Source: Bacillota bacterium
Lineage (GTDB): Bacteria > Bacillota > Clostridia > Oscillospirales > Ruminococcaceae
Direction of reading: 5' to 3'
Assembly: GCA_023391005.1 (NCBI GenBank)
Contig: JAEWBS010000012.1
Coordinates: 6,088 to 70,087, forward strand
DNA: 64,000 nt
A model generated the notes under the pieces. That model had not been told where the DNA came from, did not search any database, and saw only the letters and a list, made by a program, of their open reading frames with translations. Every line of letters starts with the position of its first letter. Positions within the stretch are counted from its first letter, which is position 1. Both the position numbers and the translations under genes were made by a program. Of this stretch, positions 54,576 through 63,391 are shown piece after piece.

Positions 54576-54870
54576 AAGATAGATTGCCAGAGGTTATTGT
54601 ATTTGCCGGGCCGAATGGTTCCGGCAAAAGTACAATTACAGACGCGGTGGATCTTAACGGCTATGTTTATAATTAATGCGGATGAAATCAAAAAGGCCTT
54701 GCATTGCGACGATATTTTTTGCAGCCCAAATGGCGGAACAGCAAAGAAACAAATGCATAAATGGCTGTAAAACTTCGCTTTTGAAACGGTGCTTTCCACC
54801 GATAGAAATGTTCAGCCATTAAGGCGAGTTAAAGCGCAGGAGGATTTCATCAAAGCCTTGTCGAAAACCT
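54572..54870 (+). pseudogene. Zeta-toxin-like P-loop kinase, broken
   Basis: ATG 54572 opens PEVIVFAGPNGSGKSTIT, a zeta-toxin Walker A. The frame stops at 54674-54676. A frameshift there lets the protein resume with INADEIKKALHCDD, and an in-frame TAA at 54768-54770 interrupts WL*NFAFETVLSTDRN. The match then ends where IS630-type DNA begins at 54871. Frameshift, nonsense codon and truncation show it is inactive. Confidence 0.75.
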
Positions 54871-55078
54871 TCATTTATTTCCTTGTAAAGAGTCGTTTTT
54901 ACGCGTTATCTCCAATCGCTTAAGTATACTTTGAATAGCATATAACCTTACCCCCAAGGTGGCTGCAATTTCATGCTGATAGGCATCGGGGTTTAGCCAT
55001 AAATTTACGCAGTTTATCCGGGTCTACTTTTCGCCATCTTCCTGTGCGCTTTTGGGGCGCTAGCTTTCCGGTCTTATT
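54871..55078 (-). pseudogene. IS630-family transposase N-terminal fragment
   Basis: On the minus strand from 55078 the frame reads NKTGKLAPQKRTGRWRKVDP, then after one frameshift near 54960 continues DAYQHEIAATLGVRLYAIQS and LKRLEITRKN. This is the helix-turn-helix half of IS630-type transposases. No catalytic part follows; a matching C-terminal fragment in opposite orientation lies at 62895-63100. Confidence 0.75.
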
Positions 55079-55208
55079 CAGCTGCGTTTTCCATTATGCA
55101 GCGTGCCGACCGATCAACCGGGGAATCCTGATAAAAAAGAGGGGAAGTCCCCGCCATAAAAAAGAACGCCGATTCCGGCCCAAACAGCAAAACCAAATCG
55201 AGGCTCAT

Positions 55209-55307
55209 ATGGAAAGCGGCTTTGATCCGCTGGGCAGCTACACCGGAGAGCCCGTCGAACTCGTCGAGCCGGGCGAAAGGCCGGCGAAGGACAGCGACGA
55301 TCTCTAA
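55209..55307 (+). CDS. Very small protein with a GSYTG motif (32 aa)
   Basis: ATG 55209 with CGAGG (55199-55203) upstream; an open frame extends back to 55044 but runs through IS debris. The sequence MESGFDPLGSYTGEPVELVE ending in AKDSDDL resembles short Clostridial proteins of the form LGSYTG ... DADDL that I have seen without function. It precedes the LytS-type kinase by 119 bp. Confidence 0.5.
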   Translation: MESGFDPLGSYTGEPVELVEPGERPAKDSDDL

Positions 55308-55426
55308 ACCGTTGCTCCGTCCGACAGCGCGACAATTTCTCCGGCACCTCAGTCCGATGCACCGGAGGTTTTAGGCAGGATATTTTGCGGGTGAGCGGCC
55401 CCCCGACCGGCCGCAAGGGGATCGAC

Positions 55427-57280
55427 ATGAAACAGACAAGACGTGTTCTGGTTATCCTTTTGCTGCTGCCCTCCGTCGCACTTTGGCTCTGGGCGCATGC
55501 AAACGCGCACGCCTTCGCACGCATGACGCCAGCTATCCACGACGGCGTCATGGACCTCAGCGGGTGGAAGGCCAACGGTAGCCCCAGCTTCCGGATGTCG
55601 GGCGAGTGGGAGCTCTACCCCGGCCGGTTGATGGACGCCGCCGCCATCTGCGGCAGCCCCGGCAGCCTTTTGATCAACGTGCCCTATTCACGCCAGAAAA
55701 TGACGACCGACGGGCTGCCTCTCTACATATCCGACCCGGCGACCTACCGCATCCACGTCGTCAACTACCCACCCGACGTTGCGCTGGCCATTCAGGTCAG
55801 GCAGATGACATCGGCCTACCGGCTCTACATCGACGACCGGCAGATTGCTTGGAATGGTTACGACGACGACACCCGCGAGTCGCCCATCTCGGCCTACCGC
55901 TATCAGATCTCGCGTTTTTTTCCCGAGGGCGACGGCTTTGACGTCATTTTGCAGATCTACAACCAGTACGACAACAAGGGCGTTTCCCAGTGGCCCATTG
56001 TGCTGGGTACCTACGACAATATCCGCAAAAGCGAGAAGCTCACCCCTCAGATCGACTATTTGTCGGCCGGGGTGCTGTTGGCTGTGTCGCTGTTTCTTAT
56101 GATTATTTGGCTGATGTTCCCCCGCGAGAAGGAGCTGCTGGTGCTGTGCATCTTTGGCACCGTTAAGTGCGTCCACCTGATGGTGTCCCGCGACATTCTC
56201 GTGGCCGAGCTGTTTCCCGAGATGTCGCTGATCGTCTTTCGGCAGGTCGACTACCTCGCCACCTATGGCGTGCGATTTTTGATAGCCGTCTCGATCTTCT
56301 CAATGTATCCCGCTATGTTTCCCCGTTGGTTTATGCGGTTGCTGCTGACTGTTATTCTGGGCGTCTTTCTCTACGGATGGGGCACCCCTTACCTGATGGT
56401 TTTTTCCAACGTTGCCCTCGTCTTTGACATGGTTATGGCGCTGATCTTTCTGGGCATTGTCGTCTTTCTGATCCGCGCCGTGCTCGACGGGCAGCCCAAT
56501 TCCCGGTTTTTGCTGGTCTTTGTCAGCTGCATGGCGGCCATCATGTTGTCGGACTTCCAAAGCACCGAGGGGGTGCTCTATTACCTACTGGCCGACGGCG
56601 GGCTGGGCTTTGAGACGACGGCGCTGCTCGAGTGCAGCCTCATTATGCAGCGCATCAGAAAATCCCGCGCGCTCGAGCTCAGCGCGTTGCGTGGGCAGAT
56701 CCAGCCCCATTTCATCCACAACGCGCTGTCGGCTATTATCTCCATCTCGCGTCGGGATCCCTCCCGCTCACGCGAGCTGCTCATCGATTTCAGTAGCTAT
56801 CTGCGCGGCAAGTTCGACTACACCAGCGTCGATTTCATTACCATCGAGCAGGAGCTTGAGCTGGTGCGGGCCTACATCGCGCTGGAGCAGGCGCGGTTTG
56901 TCGACAAATTCGAGGTCGAATACCAGATCGAGGTCGGCGGCTTTTTGCTGCCGCCGCTCCTTCTCCAGCCGCTGGTCGAAAACGCGCTGACCCACGGCCT
57001 GCGCGACCGGGAGAGCGGCGGCAAGGTTTATGTCTACGCCCTACGGGAGGGTAAAAAGGTGCGGGTCGGGGTGCGGGATAACGGCGTCGGCATCCAGCGG
57101 CAAGCCGTCCCCGACACGCCGATGCGCCGCAGCGGTATCGGCGTACCCAACATCAATTACCGGCTGAACCGGCTGTACGGCACCGAACTGCACTATCGCG
57201 TGCCGCCCGGCGGCGGATGCGAGGCCTATATGGAGATCACCTACAGAGAGGCGGCCATCCATGCGTGTAATACTGATTGA
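55427..57280 (+). CDS. LytS/YehU-type sensor histidine kinase with 7TM-DISM-like sensor
   Basis: 617 aa from ATG 55427 (AAGGGG upstream). A signal/TM at ~5-25 is followed by an extracellular 7TMR-DISM-like beta domain (~40-190: GEWELYPGRL, YRIHVVNYPPDVAL). About seven transmembrane segments follow (~210-410). The kinase core has the His box RGQIQPHFIHNALSAIISIS (near 430) and ATP boxes LLLQPLVENALTHGL and VGVRDNGVGIQ (near 520-565). This is the His_kinase (LytS) class. It overlaps its regulator by 20 bp. The downstream TRAP genes suggest it senses their substrate. Confidence 0.88.
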   Translation: MKQTRRVLVILLLLPSVALWLWAHANAHAFARMTPAIHDGVMDLSGWKANGSPSFRMSGEWELYPGRLMDAAAICGSPGSLLINVPYSRQKMTTDGLPLYISDPATYRIHVVNYPPDVALAIQVRQMTSAYRLYIDDRQIAWNGYDDDTRESPISAYRYQISRFFPEGDGFDVILQIYNQYDNKGVSQWPIVLGTYDNIRKSEKLTPQIDYLSAGVLLAVSLFLMIIWLMFPREKELLVLCIFGTVKCVHLMVSRDILVAELFPEMSLIVFRQVDYLATYGVRFLIAVSIFSMYPAMFPRWFMRLLLTVILGVFLYGWGTPYLMVFSNVALVFDMVMALIFLGIVVFLIRAVLDGQPNSRFLLVFVSCMAAIMLSDFQSTEGVLYYLLADGGLGFETTALLECSLIMQRIRKSRALELSALRGQIQPHFIHNALSAIISISRRDPSRSRELLIDFSSYLRGKFDYTSVDFITIEQELELVRAYIALEQARFVDKFEVEYQIEVGGFLLPPLLLQPLVENALTHGLRDRESGGKVYVYALREGKKVRVGVRDNGVGIQRQAVPDTPMRRSGIGVPNINYRLNRLYGTELHYRVPPGGGCEAYMEITYREAAIHACNTD

Positions 57281-58397
57281 TGACGAGCAGTCGACGCTCG
57301 ACGAGCTCAGCTACCTGTTTTTGCGCTACCCCGAGTTTGAAATCGCCGGGGCTTTTTCCAACCCCATCCGGGCCGTCGGGTATGTCGGAGAACTGGTCCG
57401 ACAGGGGCTGGCGCTGCCCGACGTCGTCTTTCTCGACATCGACATGCCCCAGCGCAACGGGCTCGACACCGCTCTCGAGCTGCGCGGGTTGCACCCCGAC
57501 ATCATCATCATCTTTGTGACGGCCTACAGCTCCTACGCGCTCGAATCGTTTCGCGTCCACCCGCTCGACTACCTGCTTAAGCCTATCAAACAATCGCAGT
57601 TTGACGCCGCTGCCCAGCACATTAAAAAGCAGGTCGGCCTTATTTTGGCTAACCGGCAGATCGACAAACGGCCGCTGCGCGTGACCTGCTTCGGCCGGTT
57701 CCACATGGACGCCGGCGATACCGGCCGGGAAATCAAGTGGGGCACCCGCAGGGTCAAGGAGCTCTTTTTGTACCTCATCGATTGCAGGGGGGCGCCGGTT
57801 GGCCACGACGATCTGGCACAGGTGCTCTTTGGCGACGACAGCAAGAAAAACAGCAACAACCTCTATGTGACCGTCCACATGCTGCGCGACCTGCTCAACC
57901 GGCTTGACCCAAATCGGGACTGCCTCAGTCTGGGCAAGGACTGCGCGCTGAAAGTGGCGCCCGGCGTTTGCGATTACATCGACTTTATGAACTTTGCCGA
58001 GAACAACGCCATTATCGGTGCCGACAACGCCGCGCAGGCGGCCGCCATGCTTGGTCTGTACGGGGGAGGCTACCTCGAGGATATCGACGCCCCTTGGGTC
58101 GCCCTGACGGCCGGTGCCGTCGACGCCGAATACGAGCGCATCGCGCTGAGCCTCTGCGCGGTATACGCGAGCGGTCGTAACAGCGCCGCCGCCGTCGAGA
58201 CGCTCCGACGGCTGATCGCCCGCAATCCCCTGTCGGAGGATGGGCACACGGCGCTGCTCGACCTTTACATCAAGGAGGGGCGGCGGGAGGACTTTTTTGC
58301 CGCCTACGAGCAATACGCCCGCATCCTTAAGACTGAGCTGGGCGAGAAGCCCCCCGCCCGCTATACGCGCCGCTATCTTGATATTAAGCCTCAGTGA
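57261..58397 (+). CDS. Response regulator with SARP/BTAD-type transcriptional domain
   Basis: 378 aa; ATG 57261 with GAGAGG upstream, overlapping the kinase gene. Residues 1-~120 are a receiver (VILIDDEQSTLDELSYL; DVVFLDIDMPQRNGLDTAL with the phospho-Asp; DYLLKPIKQSQFDAAA). Residues ~135-235 are an OmpR-like winged helix of the SARP type (RVTCFGRFHMDAG; WGTRRVKELFLYLID). Residues ~235-378 are a BTAD tetratricopeptide domain (NPLSEDGHTALLDLYIKEGR). Such regulators occur in Clostridia paired with LytS-type kinases. Its target is probably the AKR-TRAP genes. Confidence 0.88.
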   Translation: MRVILIDDEQSTLDELSYLFLRYPEFEIAGAFSNPIRAVGYVGELVRQGLALPDVVFLDIDMPQRNGLDTALELRGLHPDIIIIFVTAYSSYALESFRVHPLDYLLKPIKQSQFDAAAQHIKKQVGLILANRQIDKRPLRVTCFGRFHMDAGDTGREIKWGTRRVKELFLYLIDCRGAPVGHDDLAQVLFGDDSKKNSNNLYVTVHMLRDLLNRLDPNRDCLSLGKDCALKVAPGVCDYIDFMNFAENNAIIGADNAAQAAAMLGLYGGGYLEDIDAPWVALTAGAVDAEYERIALSLCAVYASGRNSAAAVETLRRLIARNPLSEDGHTALLDLYIKEGRREDFFAAYEQYARILKTELGEKPPARYTRRYLDIKPQ

Positions 58398-58408
58398 CGA
58401 CAGTCTGT

Positions 58409-58445
58409 GACACCCGCCGATATACGGCGGGTGTCGTTTATTTTT
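58409..58445 (+). terminator. Intrinsic terminator of the kinase/regulator operon
   Basis: GACACCCGCCG (58409-58419) pairs perfectly with CGGCGGGTGTC (58425-58435), then GTTTATTTTT. Confidence 0.85.
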
Positions 58446-58586
58446 ACCATAATCATTTAAGAAAGTTTAAGATTGATAGTGTATTATGGAGACGGTCTTT
58501 TGAAACTGTGTACAAATTGCCGTTTTGAACCGCATATTAAGCATAGCGGGGCAATGCGCGCGGCGGGATTGACAGGAGGAGTAACA

Positions 58587-59591
58587 ATGCGCAACATGAC
58601 GATTGGGAAAACGGGACTTGAGGTATCGGTCATATCGATGGGCACCCTCTCCATCGGTGGCGACGGGGTGTGGGGCTACAGCGACGAGGCCGAGTCGATC
58701 CGCACCATCCGGCGGGCCTGCGATCTGGGCATCACCTTCTTTGACACGGCGGCCTTTTACGGCTTCGGACGCAGCGAGACGGTGTTGGGCAAAGCGCTGG
58801 CGTCCGACCGCAGCCGCTACATCATTTCGACCAAGTGCGGCCTCGACTGGGACACGGGCGAAGGCTCGCCCTTCTTTGAGCGGGACGGCCACAAGGTATC
58901 ACGCAATCTCTCGCCCAAGGCGGTGCGCCGGAGCCTTGAAAATTCACTGCGCCGGCTCAACACCGACTATATCGACATCGGCATCACCCACTGGCAGTCG
59001 GTCGAGCTGGCCTTCACCCCCATCGAGGAGACGATGGGCACGCTGCTCGACATGAAAAAGGAGGGCAAACTCCGGGCCATCGGCGCTTCCAACGTCACGC
59101 TCGACCAAGTCAAGGAGTATATGAAATATGGGCAGCTCGACCTGGTGCAGGAGCGGTTCAGCATGCTTGATCCCACCAGCTTTTCGGCGCTCAACAGCTT
59201 CTGCCTCGAAAATGGCATCACCTATCACGCCTATTCGACGCTTGAGCGAGGGCTGCTGACCGGCGCTTACAGCATGGCCTCGGTGGTCAAGCCGGGCGAC
59301 GCCCGCAACGAGTGGAGCATCTGGTATCGGCTCGACCGGCGCCGCAAGGTGCTCGACCTGCTCAAGGCGTGGGAACCGTTGTGCGTCAAGTACAAATGCT
59401 CCCAGTCGGCGCTGACCATCGCCTGGACGACGCAGCAGGCGCCCAACGTCAACGTCGACGCCGGCAGCCGCCGAGTGGCGGCCGTTGAAGAGAATGCACG
59501 GGGGGGAGAAATCCTCATCGAGCAGGATGACCTCGCGGCCATGAACGCAGCCATCAACCGGCTGTTGAAGGAGGAGGGCGTTATCGGCTAG
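58587..59591 (+). CDS. Aldo/keto reductase
   Basis: 334 aa from ATG 58587 with AGGAGGAG upstream; the open frame to 58473 lacks a site. The tetrad is visible: Asp and Tyr in FFDTAAFYGFGRSETVLGKA (near residue 45), Lys in YIISTKCGLDWD (near 75) and His in IGITHWQSVEL (near 133). NADPH-binding SNVTLDQVKEY and the C-terminal segment follow. It resembles YajO/L-glyceraldehyde-3-phosphate-reductase-type AKRs. It may process a sugar acid or aldehyde imported by the TRAP system 100 bp downstream. Confidence 0.9.
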   Translation: MRNMTIGKTGLEVSVISMGTLSIGGDGVWGYSDEAESIRTIRRACDLGITFFDTAAFYGFGRSETVLGKALASDRSRYIISTKCGLDWDTGEGSPFFERDGHKVSRNLSPKAVRRSLENSLRRLNTDYIDIGITHWQSVELAFTPIEETMGTLLDMKKEGKLRAIGASNVTLDQVKEYMKYGQLDLVQERFSMLDPTSFSALNSFCLENGITYHAYSTLERGLLTGAYSMASVVKPGDARNEWSIWYRLDRRRKVLDLLKAWEPLCVKYKCSQSALTIAWTTQQAPNVNVDAGSRRVAAVEENARGGEILIEQDDLAAMNAAINRLLKEEGVIG

Positions 59592-59693
59592 CCACTGGGT
59601 AGGGTTACGGGAAAGGCGGTTGTTATGTCGGCCGGGAGCCTGCGTTTCGCGGTCGGCGTGTCACAAAATAATTATAAAAGGGATAGGAGAATC

Positions 59694-60743
59694 ATGATGA
59701 AAAGAGTATCGGTGTTCGTATTGGCAATCGCGATGGTTATTCTCAGCGTCACGGGCTGCGGGGGATCATCCAGCAAGGCGCCCGCACCTGCCTCGGCCGC
59801 ACCCGTCTCATCGACCGCGCCCGCTCCCCAGAAGGTCATCGAAATCAAGATGGGCTTTGCCGAGTCGGACAGCAGCCCCCACTACAAGGGCTACCAGAAA
59901 ATCGCCGAAAACATGGAGCGTATCTCCAACGGACTGCTCAAGGTCACCCTCTATCCCAGTAATCAGCTAGGCAACGAGCGCGATCTCTATGAAGGCTGCC
60001 AGATCGGCTCGATCGACGCGATGATTATCACCAACGCCGTGCTGACCAACTTTATCCCCGAGGCCGCCGTGCTCGACCAACCCTTCCTTTTTGCGACGGC
60101 CGAGCAGGCCCACAAGGTCATCGACGGCAAGCTGGGCGACATGATCAAGGAAGAGTCGGCCAAGAAGGGCGTGCAGCTGGTCGGTTGGTGCGATTCGGGC
60201 TTCCGCGACATTTTCTCGGCGGCGCCCATTAACTCGGCCGACGACATCCGCGGCAAAAAGATCCGAACGATGGAAAACAAAATGCACATCGCCGCCTACA
60301 ACGCCATCGGCGCCATCGCCACCCCTATGGCCTTCGGTGATGTCTTTACGGCCCTCCAGCAGGGCGCCATCGACGGTTATGAGAACTCGGTTGCCAACAT
60401 GTACGGCAACAAGTTCTACGAGGTCTGCAAGTATGCCGTCCGCTCAAGGGTGCACTTCGCCTTTCAGGGCGTCTGCATCTCCAACAAGATCTGGGCGCAG
60501 ATTCCCGACGCCATGAAGCCCGAGCTCATTGCCGGCATCAACGAGGGCTGCCAGCTTGAGCGCCAATACCTAGACGAGGCCAATATCGCCTGGGAGACTG
60601 AGCTGCAGAACATGGGCGTTAAATTTATCGACGTCGACCGGGATAAGCTGGCCGCCATGGCGCTGCCCGCTATGGCGCAGTTCAATCTTGACAAGGATTG
60701 GCTCAAGGTGCTCGACGAGGAGCTGCAGGCCACCAAGTCCTGA
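59694..60743 (+). CDS. dctP: TRAP transporter solute-binding lipoprotein DctP
   Basis: 349 aa from ATG 59694 (or 59697), GATAGGAG upstream. The signal peptide ends in the lipobox SVTGC (Cys near residue 21). DctP motifs: IEIKMGFAESDSSPHYKGYQ, LYPSNQLGNERDLYEGCQIG (near 110), LDQPFLFATAEQAHKV and IRGKKIRTMENKMHIAAYNA (near 190), which holds the carboxylate-binding Arg. It captures a C4- or sugar-acid-type ligand outside the cell for DctQM. Confidence 0.93.
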   Translation: MMKRVSVFVLAIAMVILSVTGCGGSSSKAPAPASAAPVSSTAPAPQKVIEIKMGFAESDSSPHYKGYQKIAENMERISNGLLKVTLYPSNQLGNERDLYEGCQIGSIDAMIITNAVLTNFIPEAAVLDQPFLFATAEQAHKVIDGKLGDMIKEESAKKGVQLVGWCDSGFRDIFSAAPINSADDIRGKKIRTMENKMHIAAYNAIGAIATPMAFGDVFTALQQGAIDGYENSVANMYGNKFYEVCKYAVRSRVHFAFQGVCISNKIWAQIPDAMKPELIAGINEGCQLERQYLDEANIAWETELQNMGVKFIDVDRDKLAAMALPAMAQFNLDKDWLKVLDEELQATKS

Positions 60744-60819
60744 GGCGGCGCCGTCGGTCGACGGCACGGCCTGATGCGTACATCGAACATATCCCGTTGG
60801 GTATTTAGGGGTAAATAAT

Positions 60820-61326
60820 ATGAAAGAGTTTTTTAAACGTCTTCAGCAAATTGAAAACGGCATACTCATCGTAACCTTTCTGATCATGGTGTTCGCGTCG
60901 TTTTGTCAGGTGGTCAATCGCAACCTCGTTCACGCCGGTATCAGTTGGTTTGAGGAACTGGCGCGTTATTCGATGATCTACATGACGCTGCTGGCAACCG
61001 AGTTGGGGCTGCGCGATAATACTCAGATTGCCATCACGGCTGTCACCGACATGCTCAGAGGGGGCGTCCGGTATGTGGTGGGTATTGTGGCGAGAATCGT
61101 CGTCATTGCGTTTGCCGCCGTTCTGTTTGTCAATTCCTTCGCGCTGCTCAAAGCGCAGATCACCTACGGGCAGCTCTCGCCCGGGCTGGGCCTGCCCATG
61201 TACATCCCCTACTTTGCGCTGCCTTTCAGCTTTGGCATCATCACCGTCAAGCAAGCCCAGATGCTGATTGACGACATCCGAGGACCCCACGCTGAGGACA
61301 GCGCAAGCACAGGAGGAGAAGCATGA
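60820..61326 (+). CDS. dctQ: TRAP transporter small permease DctQ
   Basis: 168 aa; ATG 60820 with TAGGGG upstream. Four hydrophobic segments; VVNRNLVHAGISWFEELARY near residue 28 is the DctQ signature. It is 76 bp after dctP and overlaps dctM by four bases. It pairs with DctM in the membrane. Confidence 0.92.
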   Translation: MKEFFKRLQQIENGILIVTFLIMVFASFCQVVNRNLVHAGISWFEELARYSMIYMTLLATELGLRDNTQIAITAVTDMLRGGVRYVVGIVARIVVIAFAAVLFVNSFALLKAQITYGQLSPGLGLPMYIPYFALPFSFGIITVKQAQMLIDDIRGPHAEDSASTGGEA

Positions 61327-62591
61327 CAGGCTTGATTTTGTTCGGCAGTATGATACTGCTTCTGGTGGTGGGGGTTCCCGTCGCCATTTCAGTCGGCGCG
61401 TCGGCCATGATCACCATTCTGGTTTGCTACGACGTGCCGGTGGCAGTGGTGGCGCAGCGGCTGTTCACCTCGCTTGATTCGGTTTCGATTATGGCCATCC
61501 CCTTCTTTGTCTTTGCCGGCAACCTGATGACAAAGGGGGGCATCTCGCGGCGGCTGGTTCAGTTCGCCAACCGCATTGTCGGAAATTTCCGCGGTGGTCT
61601 GGGCTACGTCTCAATCCTCTCCTGCGCGTTCTTTGCGGCGCTGTCCGGTTCGGGTCCCGCCACCGTGCTGGCCGTCGGATCGATGATGTACCCCGATATG
61701 GTCAAGCTGGGCTACCCCAAGAGCCGGTCGGCCGGTTTGCTCGCCGTAGCGGGGGGGCTGGGGCCGGTCATTCCGCCCAGCATCATCATGGTGGTCTACT
61801 GCACGCTGACCAATACCTCGGTGGCCGACATGTTCAAGGCCGGGCTGGTCGTCGGCATCTGCATTGTCATTCTGCTGATGGTCATATGTTACTATTTGGC
61901 CAAAAAGGAGAATTGGCCCAAGAGCGAGCAAAAGTTCAATCTGATGGAGCTGCTCACCGCCCTCTGGCGGGCCATTCCGGCGCTGTTGCTGCCGCTAATC
62001 ATTCTGGGAGGCATCTACTCGGGGACGCTGACACCGACCGAGGCGGCGGCGGTCGCCTCGATCTACGCCCTGCTGGTCGGGCTGTTCGTATACAAGGAAC
62101 TTCAGTACGCCGAGATTCTCTTGATTGTATATAACTCGGCCAAAAGCAGCGCCATGATCCTGTTTGTCATCGCGACGGCCTCCTCCTTCTCCTGGCTGTT
62201 TACCTATTCAGGCATCGCGGGGGTGCTGGTCGACGCCATCGCCAAGCTGCACCTCTCGGCCACACTCTTCAACGTGCTGATTTACATCGTCCTGTTGATC
62301 TTTGGCACCTTCCTCGAGGGGACTGCCATCTGCGTGCTGCTGGTACCCATCCTCTATCCCATCGCCGCCAGTCTGGGCATTACGTCGCTTCACTTTGGCG
62401 TTATCGTTTCGGTGGCCGGTGTCATCGGGTCGATGACACCTCCCGTCGCCGTCAACGTCTTCGCGGCGGCCAGCGTTTCCAAATTGAAGATCAGCGAAAT
62501 TGCCAAAGGCGAAATGCCTTTTTTCGTGACCTTCTGCTTCGGATTGCTCATCTTCGTGCTCTTCCCGCAGATTCTCGAGTTTTTCGTCTAA
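61323..62591 (+). CDS. dctM: TRAP transporter large permease DctM
   Basis: 422 aa; ATGA overlap with dctQ, AGGAGG upstream. About twelve hydrophobic segments. PFFVFAGNLMTKGGISRRLV (near residue 60), FFAALSGSGPATVLAVGSMM (near 100), PVIPPSIIMVVYC (near 145) and SMTPPVAVNVFAAASVSKL (near 370) are DctM landmarks. It moves solute with Na+. It is the last gene of the TRAP operon. Confidence 0.94.
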   Translation: MTGLILFGSMILLLVVGVPVAISVGASAMITILVCYDVPVAVVAQRLFTSLDSVSIMAIPFFVFAGNLMTKGGISRRLVQFANRIVGNFRGGLGYVSILSCAFFAALSGSGPATVLAVGSMMYPDMVKLGYPKSRSAGLLAVAGGLGPVIPPSIIMVVYCTLTNTSVADMFKAGLVVGICIVILLMVICYYLAKKENWPKSEQKFNLMELLTALWRAIPALLLPLIILGGIYSGTLTPTEAAAVASIYALLVGLFVYKELQYAEILLIVYNSAKSSAMILFVIATASSFSWLFTYSGIAGVLVDAIAKLHLSATLFNVLIYIVLLIFGTFLEGTAICVLLVPILYPIAASLGITSLHFGVIVSVAGVIGSMTPPVAVNVFAAASVSKLKISEIAKGEMPFFVTFCFGLLIFVLFPQILEFFV

Positions 62592-62631
62592 CGATGTCCA
62601 ACCGGGCGCCCTGCCCGATCGACTCTCACAA

Positions 62632-62673
62632 AGCTAAACGGCACGCGCAACAGACGGCGCGTGCCGTTTAGCT
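62632..62673 (+). terminator. Long perfect hairpin after dctM
   Basis: AGCTAAACGGCACGCGC (62632-62648) pairs perfectly with its 17-bp complement (62657-62673) around an eight-base loop. No T-run follows, so it is either a weak terminator or a 3' stabilising structure. Confidence 0.65.
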
Positions 62674-63110
62674 GATGAGGCCGATCGGCAAAGCCGTTTT
62701 GACAGAGCGGCGCGCGGGTGGGGCTCCCGCCAAAAGCGTGCTTTGGCGCAGGTTTTCCGCAACAAAAGTCAAGACCACGGTTTTGGAGTCATCCCAAAAA
62801 GCTAGACCAAAGAAGTTGTCTATCACAGCATTATCTGAACGCCGCCACATTGTCTGCTTAAAAAGTCAGCCCGGGGTGTATAACTATTCTTGACAATGCT
62901 ACTTCTACAAAAAGTCGGTTTTGCCTGACCTTGCGTCTAAGCAAAAATGCGAGGTGCTTTTTCCGCCCCCCATATTCTCCTGACTTTAATCCCATAGAGA
63001 AGAAATGGGCATGGATCAAAAAAGGTTACGAAATATCCTGCCTGACTTCAGCTCTATAGATTCCGCCCCTCTTGTCGTGCTTTAAAATTGGTTTAACTAT
63101 ATAAAATATA
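62674..63110. other. IS graveyard with no intact gene
   Basis: 437 bp of broken transposase DNA. Minus strand 62800-62860 reads WRRSDNAVIDNFFG, the DDE end of an IS3-type transposase. Plus strand 62895-63100 is the IS630 C-terminal fragment listed separately. A 72-codon plus-strand frame at 62675-62893 runs across these joins and looks spurious. Confidence 0.6.
62895..63100 (+). pseudogene. IS630-family transposase C-terminal fragment
   Basis: The frame reads PPYSPDFNPIEKKWAWIKK (the last DDE block of IS630-type transposases), then hits a stop near 63053 and resumes as PPLLSCFKIG. It is truncated at the 5' side and damaged. It is in opposite orientation to the N-terminal fragment at 54871-55078. 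Confidence 0.72.
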
Positions 63111-63114
63111 GCCA

Positions 63115-63143
63115 TTGACAAACTTACACTTGTGAAATACAAT
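63115..63143 (+). promoter_or_regulatory. Promoter and probable operator of the toxin-antitoxin operon
   Basis: Near-consensus TTGACA (63115-63120), 17-bp spacer, TACAAT (63138-63143). The dyad CTTGT (63129-63133) / ACAAG (63149-63153) spans the -10 box, a natural place for antitoxin binding. AAGAAGGAGG (63151-63160) is the ribosome site. Confidence 0.78.
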
Positions 63144-63169
63144 GTAATACAAGAAGGAGGCTGAACAAT

Positions 63170-63391
63170 ATGGCGATATCGATCAGACTAAACGATGACG
63201 ATGCTAACCTCATCAAGAAATACGCGGAGCTTCACAATATGACTGTTTCAGAGCTTGTTCGCAAGTCGGTTATTGAGCGCATTGAGGATGAGCTTGATTT
63301 GGCTGCCTATGAAAAGGCCATGGCGGACTATAAAAAGAACCCCGTCACCTATTCGATGGAGGAAATCGAAAAGGATTTGGGGCTGATATGA
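63170..63391 (+). CDS. RelB/DinJ-like ribbon-helix-helix antitoxin
   Basis: 73 aa; ATG 63170, strong binding site. MAISIRLNDDDANLIKKYAE and MTVSELVRKSVIERI form a ribbon-helix-helix DNA-binding domain. The acidic C-terminus (YSMEEIEKDLGLI) would wrap the toxin. It shares an ATGA overlap with the toxin gene. It probably represses its own operon. Confidence 0.9.
   Translation: MAISIRLNDDDANLIKKYAELHNMTVSELVRKSVIERIEDELDLAAYEKAMADYKKNPVTYSMEEIEKDLGLI

Noticed and set aside
62675..62893. 72-codon plus-strand frame before the IS630 fragment
   Set aside because: It runs antisense through an IS3-type transposase fragment and across an IS junction.
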